From contig NZ_ASHR01000004.1 of NCBI RefSeq assembly GCF_000400485.1, positions 1-64,000 on the forward strand: a stretch of DNA of 64,000 nucleotides. Direction: 5' to 3'. The stretch comes from Agrococcus pavilionensis RW1. Its GTDB lineage: Bacteria > Actinomycetota > Actinomycetes > Actinomycetales > Microbacteriaceae. The translations under genes were made by a program, and so were the position numbers. Shown here piece by piece: positions 6,830 through 14,205 of this stretch; positions within the stretch are counted from its first letter, which is position 1, and each line of letters opens with the position of its first letter. Below the pieces are notes generated by a model. That model was not told where the DNA came from, did no database searches, and saw only the letters and a list, made by a program, of their open reading frames with translations.

Positions 6830-6842
6830 GAAGAGTCCCATC

Positions 6843-8018
6843 ATGATCGACACAGTTGAGCAGCTCGCTGCCGAGGGCGCTGCCCGCATCGAATGGATCC
6901 GCTCGCGCATGCCGCTGCTGGCGGCGCTGCGCGAGGAGTTCGCCGAGACCCGGCCTCTGGCCGGCCGCACGATCGGTGTCTCCCTGCACCTCGACCCGAA
7001 GACCGCTGTGTTGATCGAGACGCTCGCCACTGGCGGGGCGCGGCTCGTCGGCACCGGCAACCACGGGTCGACGCAGGACGACATCGTCGCCGCGCTGCAG
7101 GCATCCGGCCTGCACCTCTTCGGGCGCCGCGATGACACGCTCGAAGACCACCGCGCGAACCTCCGCCGCACCCTCGAGGCGCGACCCGACGTGCTGCTCG
7201 ACAACGGCGCGGACCTCGCGCTCGGCACGGTCGAGCACGGCTTCGCGCACGAGGTCATCGGCGGCACCGAGGAGACCACGTCGGGCGGCTTCCGGCTGCG
7301 CGAGGAGGGCACCGACGTGCCGTTCCCCGTGATCGTGATCAACGACTCGCGCATCAAGGCGATCGGCGAGAATCGGCACGCCGTCGGGCAGAGCGCCGTC
7401 GAGTCGCTCATGCGCATCACCAACCTGCAGCTGCCGGGGAGTCGCTTCGTCGTGATCGGCTACGGCTGGTGCGGCCGCGGCGTGGCGCAATACCTCGCGG
7501 CGCTGGGCGGCAAGGTCGGCGTCGTCGAGCGCGACCCCGTGACCGCGCTCGAGGCCGCCTTCGACGGGCACCGCGTCGGCTCCCTCGAGGAGCTGCTGCC
7601 CTGGGCTGAAGTGGTCGTGACCGCCACCGGACGTCCGGACGCGCTGCCGGCCGCTGCGCTGCCGATGCTCGCGGATGGCGCAGTGCTCGCGAACATCGGC
7701 CACTTCCCGTGGGAGATCGACGTGGATGCGCTGCGCGAGGGCGCCACGACCCGACAGGTCGCGCCGGCGATCGAGCGCATCGAGCGCGACGGCCGCCACG
7801 TCGTGCTGCTCGCGGAGGGGCGCATGTTCAACCTCGCCGGGCCGGGGCCCAAGGGCAACTCCATCCAGTCGATGGATCTCGGCTTCTTCCTGCAGGCGCG
7901 CTCGCTCGAGCGAGTGGCGACCGACCGCGGGCTAGCGGCCGGCCCGCAGGGCGTGCCGGTCGACATCGAGCACGGCGTCGCGCGGGCGATGCTCGCGTCG
8001 ATGGGCGCCGTGCGCTGA
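6843..8018 (+). CDS. S-adenosylhomocysteine hydrolase-like protein with variant active site
   Basis: 391 residues, shorter than the usual 430-490. Start ATG 6843 has GGAAGAG 7 bases upstream. Substrate-domain motif SLHLDPKTAVLIETLATGG and STQDD resemble the canonical LHM..TAVL..TL and STQD. The NAD-binding core is VVIGYGWCGRGVA. Differences: the canonical NDS..K...DN segment reads NDSRIKAIGEN (Glu in place of the catalytic-region Asp), TTGN reads ATGR, and GHFDNEID reads GHFPWEID. The family cleaves SAH to adenosine and homocysteine in the methyl cycle; the substitutions mean this may be a divergent paralogue with another nucleoside-thioether substrate. A structured leader precedes it. Confidence 0.8.
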   Translation: MIDTVEQLAAEGAARIEWIRSRMPLLAALREEFAETRPLAGRTIGVSLHLDPKTAVLIETLATGGARLVGTGNHGSTQDDIVAALQASGLHLFGRRDDTLEDHRANLRRTLEARPDVLLDNGADLALGTVEHGFAHEVIGGTEETTSGGFRLREEGTDVPFPVIVINDSRIKAIGENRHAVGQSAVESLMRITNLQLPGSRFVVIGYGWCGRGVAQYLAALGGKVGVVERDPVTALEAAFDGHRVGSLEELLPWAEVVVTATGRPDALPAAALPMLADGAVLANIGHFPWEIDVDALREGATTRQVAPAIERIERDGRHVVLLAEGRMFNLAGPGPKGNSIQSMDLGFFLQARSLERVATDRGLAAGPQGVPVDIEHGVARAMLASMGAVR

Positions 8019-8044
8019 GCGCGCCGACGCTGCACTCGGCGCGC
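8019..8044. terminator. hairpin between convergent genes
   Basis: GCGCGCCGA/TCGGCGCGC, nine base pairs with an eight-base loop, starting at the base after the stop codon of the plus-strand gene and facing the converging stress-protein gene. It can serve both. Confidence 0.6.
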
Positions 8045-8098
8045 AGTTCGCGGACCTGCCCCGAGGCGCGGCGAGGGTGCCGTTCGCTGTGAGGAGCG

Positions 8099-8986
8099 TC
8101 AGGGCTCCGCGGCGCCCGGCTCGGTCGGCTCGATCTGCCCGGCCTCCCCGGTGGTCGGCACGACCGCGACCGGGCACGGCATGTTCATCAGGAGATCGTG
8201 GCTGACCGAGCCGAGCAGGAGTCCGGCGAGCCTGCCGCGGCCGTGCGTGCCGACCACCGCGAGCCGCGCGCCTTCCGCGCGCTGCGCGAGGACGACGGAT
8301 GCGCGGCCGTACTCGAGCACCGCCTCGACCGGGAGGTCCGGGTGTGCCGCGTGGACGCGTGCCACCTCGGCGTCGAGCACGGCCCGCTCGCTCGACTCGA
8401 ACGCCTCGATGGGGGACTCCATCGCCTCCCACGCGCCGCTGACGAGCGGAGGCACGTCCCAGGCACGGACCGCGACGAGCGTGTCGTCCTCGCGCTCGGC
8501 CTCGCGAGCCGCGAACGCCATGGCCGCGGCGCCGGTCTCGTCGTCGACGCCGACGATCACTCGCTCGCCGCCCGGCTGCCAGTCGACGGGCACGACGACG
8601 AGCGGGCAGTGCGTCCTCGCCGCGACGGCGAGCGGCAGCGTGCCGTAGATGAGCCCGACCGCCCCGCGGGTCTTGTGGGAGCCGATCACGAGCAGGTCCG
8701 CTCGACGCGAGGCCGCCTCGAGTCCGGGCAGCCGGCGCGCGTGCTGCACGGTCGTCGAGACCTCGGCGGAGACGCCGCTGAACCTGATCCGCTTGCCGGC
8801 CTCATCGACGATGCGCTCGTGCTCGAGCAGCATCGGATCCGTGTTGACCTGTGGGATCCAGTCGATGTCGACCACCGTGGTGACCTCGACATGCATGGCG
8901 ACGCTCCGCGCTCGGTCGACCACCCAGTCGAGCGCGGCTGCGCTCGCGGTGCCGCCATCGACTGCGACCACGACGTTGTAGGGCAT
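8099..8986 (-). CDS. universal stress protein, two UspA domains
   Basis: 295 residues from ATG 8986 (MPYNVVVAVDGG). Two tandem Usp folds, each ending in the ATP-binding pattern: GSHKTRGAVGLIYGT...CPLVVVP in domain 1 and GTHGRGRLAGLLLGS...CPVAVVP in domain 2. Such tandem Usp proteins bind ATP and are induced by stress or hypoxia in actinobacteria; the precise target is unknown. It lies downstream of the GH15 gene on the same strand with a gap of about 100 bases. Confidence 0.9.
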   Translation of the reverse strand: MPYNVVVAVDGGTASAAALDWVVDRARSVAMHVEVTTVVDIDWIPQVNTDPMLLEHERIVDEAGKRIRFSGVSAEVSTTVQHARRLPGLEAASRRADLLVIGSHKTRGAVGLIYGTLPLAVAARTHCPLVVVPVDWQPGGERVIVGVDDETGAAAMAFAAREAEREDDTLVAVRAWDVPPLVSGAWEAMESPIEAFESSERAVLDAEVARVHAAHPDLPVEAVLEYGRASVVLAQRAEGARLAVVGTHGRGRLAGLLLGSVSHDLLMNMPCPVAVVPTTGEAGQIEPTEPGAAEP

Positions 8987-9087
8987 CGGCGCACTCCTCG
9001 CTCCCGGGTCGGACAGCTCCATCCTGCAACGGGAGGGCCGCGCCGCGAAAGGTCGCGTGCGGCATCCGCACTGCCGAGAGTCGCCCG

Positions 9088-10905
9088 TCAGTCGCCGCCC
9101 GCGGTCGCCCGCAGCGCATCCGCCGCCCTGATGAGCGCGAGGTGGCTGAATGCCTGCGGGAAGTTGCCGATCAGGCGCTTCGCATCCGGGTCGTACTCCT
9201 CGCTCATGAGCCCGAGGTCGTTCGCGTAGCCGACGAGCTGCGCCATGAGCCGCTCGGCGTCGTCGCGGCGGCCGGTGTGGGCGTACTGCTCGACGAGCCA
9301 GAAGTTGCACAGCAGGAAGGGGTGCTCGTCGCCCTTGAGCCCGTCCATGCCGGCCTCGGTGCGGTAGCGGAGGATGAGTCCGTGCTCGTCCATGAGGTCG
9401 CGCTCGATGCGCGCGACGGTGCCGAGCATCCGTGGGTCGTCGTACGCACAGAAGCCGAAGTGGGGCAGCTGCAGCAGTGACGCATCCACCTCGTCGCCGC
9501 CGTAGACCTGCGTGAAGCTGTCGAGCTCTGCATCGAAGCCGCGGTCGTCGATCTCGTCACGCAGCCGCTCGCGCAGCTCGCGCCAGCGCTCGACCGGCCC
9601 GTCGAGGCCGTCCTCCTCGATCGCGCGCACGCCGCAGTCGAACCCGGCCCACAGCATCGCCCGGCCGTGCGTGAACCAGTGGAGGTCGCCGCGCATCTCC
9701 CAGATGCCGTGGTCCTGCCGATCGAGGTTCGCCTCCGCGTAGTCGAGCAGACCCTTCTGCATCGCCCAGCTGTAGGCATCCTCCTCCTCGCCCGCGGCGC
9801 GAAGCTGCGAGAGCGCCACCATCACCTCGCCGACGACGTCGGCCTGGAACTGGCTCGCCGCGCCGTTGCCGACCCGCACGGGCCGGGAGCCCTCGTAGCC
9901 GGCGAGGTGGTCGAGCTCGGTCTCGCGCAGGTCGCGCTCGCCCGCGAGCCCGTACATGATGCGCACGTCGTCGATGTCGCCGCCGATCGCGCGCAGCAGC
10001 CAGTCGCGCCACTGCCGCGCCCCGTGCGTGAGGCCGTGGTCGACGACCGCCTCGATCGCGAACGCCGCGTCGCGCAGCCAGGTGTAGCGGTAGTCCCAGT
10101 TGCGCTCGCCGCCGAGCTCCTCGGGCAGGGATGCGGTGGGTGCGGCGACGATGCCGCCCGTCTGCGAGTGCGTGAGGGCGCGGAGCACGAGCAGCGACCG
10201 GCGCACGAGATCGGCGTGCTCGCCCTCAACTGCGATGTCCTTCGACCAGTCGGCCCAGAACGCGACCGCCTCGTCGAGCGCGCGCTGCGGCTCGGCCGGC
10301 TCGGGCGGATCCTCGTGCGAGCGGAACCACGAGAGGTGCCAGTCCTGGGTCTCACCTGCGGCGAGCTCGAAGGTGCCCTCGAGCCGCGAGCAGCGCTCGC
10401 CGCCGGGCACCGCATCCGCTTCGCCGTCGGTGCGGCTCAGCAGCGGACCGCTCACCAGCAGCCCGTCGGGGCCGGCGATCGAGACCAGCGCCTCGGCCCC
10501 CAGGTGCTCGATGCGGCGCGTCCACGGCGTCGCTCTCGCGTAGTCGAAGCGGATGCGCAGGTCGTGCTCGACCGTCACCGTGCCCTCGATGCACTCGACG
10601 TGCCGCACGAGGTCGGCGTGGTCGCTGCTCGGCGGCAGGAAGTCGGTGACCCGTGCGACGCCGGTGGGCGAGCGCCAGGTCGTCTCGAGCACGAAGGTGT
10701 CGGGCAGGTAGCGGCGTTCGAGCACCTCGCCGTCGGGCACGTGCAGCAGCCACCGGCCGTCGTCCTCATCGCCCAGCAGCGCGGTGAAGAACGCGGCGGA
10801 GTCGTGCCGCGGCAGGCACAGCCAGTCGATGCTGCCGTTCCGCGAGACCAGCGGGCCGGTGCGGAGATCCGACAGCAGCGCGTAGTCCTCGAGGTGGGTG
10901 CTCAT
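9088..10905 (-). CDS. GH15 glycoside hydrolase (glucoamylase/trehalase type)
   Basis: 605 residues, usual length for cytoplasmic GH15 proteins, no signal peptide. N-terminal beta domain begins DYALLSDLRTGPLVSRNGSI, then the (alpha/alpha)6 barrel with ERNWDYRYTWLRDAAF and GIWEMRGDLHWFTHGRAMLW, where the Glu of GIWE is the expected general acid, and FWLVEQYA near the C-terminus for the second acidic residue. In actinobacteria this group includes trehalases and glucoamylases; the exact substrate cannot be read. Other genes for alpha-glucan or trehalose turnover lie at 14.2-18.9 kb. Confidence 0.9.
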   Translation of the reverse strand: MSTHLEDYALLSDLRTGPLVSRNGSIDWLCLPRHDSAAFFTALLGDEDDGRWLLHVPDGEVLERRYLPDTFVLETTWRSPTGVARVTDFLPPSSDHADLVRHVECIEGTVTVEHDLRIRFDYARATPWTRRIEHLGAEALVSIAGPDGLLVSGPLLSRTDGEADAVPGGERCSRLEGTFELAAGETQDWHLSWFRSHEDPPEPAEPQRALDEAVAFWADWSKDIAVEGEHADLVRRSLLVLRALTHSQTGGIVAAPTASLPEELGGERNWDYRYTWLRDAAFAIEAVVDHGLTHGARQWRDWLLRAIGGDIDDVRIMYGLAGERDLRETELDHLAGYEGSRPVRVGNGAASQFQADVVGEVMVALSQLRAAGEEEDAYSWAMQKGLLDYAEANLDRQDHGIWEMRGDLHWFTHGRAMLWAGFDCGVRAIEEDGLDGPVERWRELRERLRDEIDDRGFDAELDSFTQVYGGDEVDASLLQLPHFGFCAYDDPRMLGTVARIERDLMDEHGLILRYRTEAGMDGLKGDEHPFLLCNFWLVEQYAHTGRRDDAERLMAQLVGYANDLGLMSEEYDPDAKRLIGNFPQAFSHLALIRAADALRATAGGD

Positions 10906-10923
10906 CGTCGCTCTCGGCCGCGG

Positions 10924-11769
10924 TCAGTGCTGCAGGAAGCGCAGCAGGGCGGCGTTGAACTCGGATGCGTGGCTCACGTTGAGCCCGTGCGGTGCACCTG
11001 CGATGAGCTCGAGCTCGCTGCCGGGGATCGCCTCGAGCGTGCGCGCGCCGGAGCCTTCGAACGGCACGATGCCGTCGGCGTCGCCGTGCAGCACGAGCGT
11101 CGGCACGGTCACCTTCGTGATGTCCTCGCGGAAGTCGGCGAGCCCGAACGACTGCATCGCCTCGAGCATCGCGAGCTTGTCGGCCTGCAGCCCGAGCGAG
11201 ATCGCCCGTTGCCGCTGCGGCTCGCTCACGAGCACGTCGTCATCGGCGTTCGGGGAGAAGAACTGCTTCGTGAAGTCGTCGAGGAAGGCTTCGCGATCGG
11301 CGGTCAGCTGCGCCGTCATCTCGCCCGCCTTCGCGGCCGTGAGCGGCCCCTCGGGATTGTCGGGCGTCTGCATCATGCGCGGCGGCACGGCGGCGGCGAA
11401 GACGACGCTGCGCAGCCGCTCCTCGCCGTGGCGGGCGATGTAGCGGGCCACCTCGCCGCCACCCATCGAGAAGCCGACGAGCGTCGCGTCGCGCAGGTCG
11501 AGCGCGTCGAGCAGTCCGGCGAGGTCGTCGGCGAGCGTGTCGTAGTCGTAGCCGGTCTTCGGCTTGTCGCTCTGCCCGAAGCCGCGGCGGTCGTAGGTGA
11601 TGACGCGGTAGCCGGCATCGACGAGTGCGGGCACCTGCGCCTCCCACGACGCGCCCGAGAGGGGCCAGCCATGGATGAGCACGATCGGTCGGCCCGTGCC
11701 GTGCTCCTCGACGTGGACGTGCACGTCCTTGAGCCCGAGCATCCGCTTGTTCACGCTGATCTCTGCCAT
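10924..11769 (-). CDS. alpha/beta hydrolase, non-heme chloroperoxidase-like
   Basis: 281 residues from ATG 11769 (MAEISVNKRML), with upstream AGGAGG. Nucleophile elbow GFSMGGGEVARY, acid in VLHGDADGIVPFEG, histidine in AGAPHGLNVSH, and the oxyanion motif HGWPLSGASWE. This set is typical of cofactor-free haloperoxidase/esterase-like hydrolases. It ends 18 bases before the GH15 start on the same strand, so the two may be co-transcribed, with the stress-protein gene third. Confidence 0.88.
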   Translation of the reverse strand: MAEISVNKRMLGLKDVHVHVEEHGTGRPIVLIHGWPLSGASWEAQVPALVDAGYRVITYDRRGFGQSDKPKTGYDYDTLADDLAGLLDALDLRDATLVGFSMGGGEVARYIARHGEERLRSVVFAAAVPPRMMQTPDNPEGPLTAAKAGEMTAQLTADREAFLDDFTKQFFSPNADDDVLVSEPQRQRAISLGLQADKLAMLEAMQSFGLADFREDITKVTVPTLVLHGDADGIVPFEGSGARTLEAIPGSELELIAGAPHGLNVSHASEFNAALLRFLQH

Positions 11770-11864
11770 GCTGTCCTCCTCGTTGCCGAAGTCGACAGTG
11801 TGACGGCGCGGCATGGGTCGGCACTGGACGTCGGCCGGATGCGCGGTGTGCGGCGGTCGCACGC

Positions 11865-11922
11865 CTGATATCGAGATCTTATAAGCCAGTAGGTGATCGC
11901 TGGTTGATATCAGCCGTACACT
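11865..11922 (+). promoter_or_regulatory. inverted-repeat operator and leaderless promoter of the SatD operon
   Basis: CTGATATC (11865-11872) and GATATCAG (11906-11913) form an exact 8-bp inverted repeat, enclosing a second pair CCAG/CTGG. A -10-like TACACT (11917-11922) ends 7 bases before the ATG at 11930. The repeat would place a bound regulator across the -35 region, and the same region drives the divergent hydrolase gene. Confidence 0.5.
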
Positions 11923-11929
11923 TATCGGC

Positions 11930-12565
11930 ATGGGACGGAACGCAGTGGCCGTGATCGCCGACATCATCGGCTCGCGCGAGCTGCCCGACCGGCAGGCCGG
12001 GCAGGAGGAGGTGCTGCGCGCCTTCGCTCGCGCTGAGGAGCACGCCGGCGCCGAGGTGCCCGCGTATGCGGCGGTGGGCGACGAGTTCCAGGCCGTCTAC
12101 GAGAGCGCGGAGCGAGCCGTGCTCTCGACGACGATCGTGGCGCTCTCGCTGCCAGAAGGGCTCGAGCTGCGCTTCGGCATCGGCGCGGGGGAGGACCGCA
12201 TCGTCGACGCGAGCGGCAGCGTGCCGATCAGGGACGGCAGCGCCTGGTGGCGTGCCCGGGAGGCGATCGACCACGTCAAGCAAGCGCAGCGCTCGGGGCG
12301 CAGCCGCGCCACGAGCGCGTTCCTGCATGACGGCGGCGCCGAGGAGAGGGCCATCCGAGGTCTCCTGCTGCTGCGCGACCACATCGTCGGCGACATGCGG
12401 CCGCGCGACAAGCGGATCGCGCTCGCCGGACTGGAGGAGGTGCCCCAAGCGCGCACCGCCGAGGCCGAGGGCATCCGCCAGTCGGCGGTCTCGCAGAGCT
12501 GGCACCGGTCTGGCGCCGCAGCGGTCGTCGAGATGCTGCGTCAGCTCGAGGGAGGCAGGTCGTGA
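11930..12565 (+). CDS. satD: SatD family protein
   Basis: 211 residues from ATG 11930, apparently leaderless. The N-terminus VIADIIGSRELPDRQAGQEEV is the SatD signature, followed by AYAAVGDEFQAVY, RFGIGAGE and a DGSAWWRAREAIDH block. SatD-type proteins are named after a streptococcal acid-tolerance locus; the biochemical role is unknown, although the fold resembles nucleotide-cyclase or GGDEF-like domains. It overlaps the next membrane-protein gene by GTGA, so the two are translationally coupled. Regulation may involve the inverted repeat upstream. Confidence 0.8.
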   Translation: MGRNAVAVIADIIGSRELPDRQAGQEEVLRAFARAEEHAGAEVPAYAAVGDEFQAVYESAERAVLSTTIVALSLPEGLELRFGIGAGEDRIVDASGSVPIRDGSAWWRAREAIDHVKQAQRSGRSRATSAFLHDGGAEERAIRGLLLLRDHIVGDMRPRDKRIALAGLEEVPQARTAEAEGIRQSAVSQSWHRSGAAAVVEMLRQLEGGRS

Positions 12566-13407
12566 CCGCGGCAGCGATCATGATCGTGATGGGTCTCGGC
12601 CATCTCGCGCTGAGCGCGGGATCGCTCGCGAGCGGCCATCGGAGCGCCGATGCGCGTCCGCGAGCGAGCCGCATCGCACTGCGCGGCGCCGACCTCATCT
12701 GGGCAGGAGCCGGCTGGATGATCGCGATCGCCGCGCTCATCCTCGCGACGGGTCTGGCGTGGATGGCTGCCGTCGTCGCGCTGGTCGTCTCGACCGTGGC
12801 GACCGTGCTGCTCGCTGCTCGAGCGCGCCTCGCCGCGATCTCGGGCTTCGTGCTGACCGCTGCCGCGATCGCGCTCGCGGTGCTGCTCGACGGCTCCGCG
12901 GTGGACGCGGACGCGCCACTCGCTCGCGCGCTCGCCGGCAGCGCCCAAGCCGACGCCCTCGCGCCGAGCGCCGTCGTCGTCGCGATCGCAGCACTGGTCT
13001 TCCTCGGGCCGACGAGCAATGCGCTCGTGCGCGCGGTGGTCGCCGCTGCCCGCCGGACGGACGAGCCGAGCGACCCGCCGCCCAGCCCGAGCACCGCGTG
13101 GCGCGTGCTGCGCCGCGACAAGGAGATCGCGGTGGTGCGCAAGGCCGAGCCCGCGACGACCGTGAGCGGCTTCCGGGGCGGGCGCATCGTGGGCCCGCTC
13201 GAGCGCGTGCTCGTGTTCGCATCGCTGCTCGCGGGGATGCCGGTCGTCATCGCCGGGCTCGTCGCGGCGAAGGGCGTCGTGCGCTTCCCGGAGATCTCGG
13301 CCGACCGCTCGGGCGGCACGAAGGCGGAGGAGTTCCTCGTCGGCACGCTGTGCAGCTTCCTGCTCGCGAGCCTCGCGGTGCTGACGGTCGTCGCTCGGCC
13401 GCAGTAG
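12562..13407 (+). CDS. multi-pass membrane protein paired with SatD
   Basis: 281 residues from GTG 12562, overlapping satD by four bases. About six hydrophobic segments are visible: residues 1-20, 45-65, 68-85, 90-110, a segment before PTSNALVRAVVAAARR, and one near the C-terminus (LCSFLLASLAVLTVVA). No enzymatic motif seen. Tight coupling to a SatD-family gene is the only clue to function. In the streptococcal case the SatD partner is also a membrane protein. Confidence 0.7.
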   Translation: MTAAAIMIVMGLGHLALSAGSLASGHRSADARPRASRIALRGADLIWAGAGWMIAIAALILATGLAWMAAVVALVVSTVATVLLAARARLAAISGFVLTAAAIALAVLLDGSAVDADAPLARALAGSAQADALAPSAVVVAIAALVFLGPTSNALVRAVVAAARRTDEPSDPPPSPSTAWRVLRRDKEIAVVRKAEPATTVSGFRGGRIVGPLERVLVFASLLAGMPVVIAGLVAAKGVVRFPEISADRSGGTKAEEFLVGTLCSFLLASLAVLTVVARPQ

Positions 13408-13462
13408 CCGCGAGTCAGCCGTCGAGGGCGGCGCAGGGCGGCGCCGCGCCTAGAATCGACGC

Positions 13463-13927
13463 GTGGCGCACGACGAGCTGCCCGTGCAGGAGCGGGACGA
13501 CCTGGCGCTCGAGCGCCAGGTGTGCTTCGCGCTGTCGGTGGCATCCCGCAGCGTCGTCGGCGCCTACCGGCCCGTGCTCGAGCCGCTCGGCCTCTCGCAC
13601 CCGCAATACCTCGTGATGCTCGCGCTCTGGGGCTCGCGCTCGCTCTCGCTGCGCCAGCTGGCCGAGCAGCTGCGCCTCGAGCCGGCGACGCTCTCGCCGC
13701 TCGTCAAGCGGCTCGAAGCCGCGGGGCTCGTCGCTCGCGCGAGGCGCGCCGACGACGTGCGCACGCTCGACATCACGCTCACCGAGCGCGGAGCGCAGCT
13801 GCGCGAGCAGGCGCTCGCCGTGCCGGAGGAGATGATGCAGCGCCTCGGGCTCGACCGCGAGGAGCTCGAGCAGCTGCACCGCCTCATGACGCGGCTCATC
13901 GCCGCGGTCGACGACGCTGAGGCCTGA
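13463..13927 (+). CDS. MarR-family regulator of the OhrR (organic hydroperoxide) type
   Basis: 154 residues from GTG 13463, with TAGAAT (13451-13456) exactly 6 bases upstream and no Shine-Dalgarno, so leaderless. The N-terminal helix LERQVCFALSVASRSVV has the conserved Cys of OhrR sensors (usual motif CFALYAASR). The winged helix is visible as LSLRQLAEQLRLEPATLSPLVKRLE, followed by the DDVRTLDITLTERG wing. OhrR proteins repress ohr and release DNA when the Cys is oxidised. No ohr peroxidase gene lies next to it here, so its target is elsewhere or different. Confidence 0.85.
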   Translation: MAHDELPVQERDDLALERQVCFALSVASRSVVGAYRPVLEPLGLSHPQYLVMLALWGSRSLSLRQLAEQLRLEPATLSPLVKRLEAAGLVARARRADDVRTLDITLTERGAQLREQALAVPEEMMQRLGLDREELEQLHRLMTRLIAAVDDAEA

Positions 13928-13941
13928 CGCCCGACGCCTGC

Positions 13942-14112
13942 TCAGGCGTTCGCGAGCACTACGAAGGCGATGACCGCAGCGGTCGTGCCGACGACCGTGA
14001 CGGCCGCCGCGCAGTAGCCGACGACGCGCCAGGCCATGATGTCGCCGCGCGTGAAGCTCTGCGGGTCGCGGTCGTGGGGCCAGCCCTGGGTGGTGGCGGT
14101 CGGCTCTTGCAT
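13942..14112 (-). CDS. small single-pass membrane protein
   Basis: 56 residues from ATG 14112 (MQEPTATTQGW), with GAGGAGA about 12 bases upstream. A soluble, polar N-terminal half (WPHDRDPQSFTRGDIMAWR) is followed by a single helix (VVGYCAAAVTVVGTTAAVIA) and ends almost immediately. Convergent with the OhrR-like gene. A near-palindrome lies upstream at 14134-14168. Function unknown. Confidence 0.6.
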   Translation of the reverse strand: MQEPTATTQGWPHDRDPQSFTRGDIMAWRVVGYCAAAVTVVGTTAAVIAFVVLANA

Positions 14113-14133
14113 GATCGGACCGGTCTCCTCGGA

Positions 14134-14168
14134 TCGCCGAATACTTAGCGCACTAAGCATATCGGCGA
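14134..14168. promoter_or_regulatory. near-palindromic operator candidate
   Basis: Outer arms TCGCCGA (14134-14140) and TCGGCGA (14162-14168) enclose CTTAG-CGCA-CTAAG (14144-14157). The CTTAG/CTAAG core resembles MarR- or TetR-type operators. It sits directly upstream of the small membrane gene and about 210 bases from the end of the OhrR-like gene, so that regulator is one candidate ligand. Confidence 0.5.
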
Positions 14169-14205
14169 TCCGGCCGTCGCCGGACCGAGCCGCGCGAGCG
14201 GCGGC

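Noticed and set aside
6736-6842. known SAH or SAM riboswitch
   Set aside because: The helices are there but the conserved core bases I remember for these classes are not; it is listed only as an unassigned structured leader.
13934-13949. terminator ACGCCTG/CAGGCGT between the OhrR-like and small membrane genes
   Set aside because: The loop is only two bases and the stem overlaps a stop codon; too weak to list as a feature.
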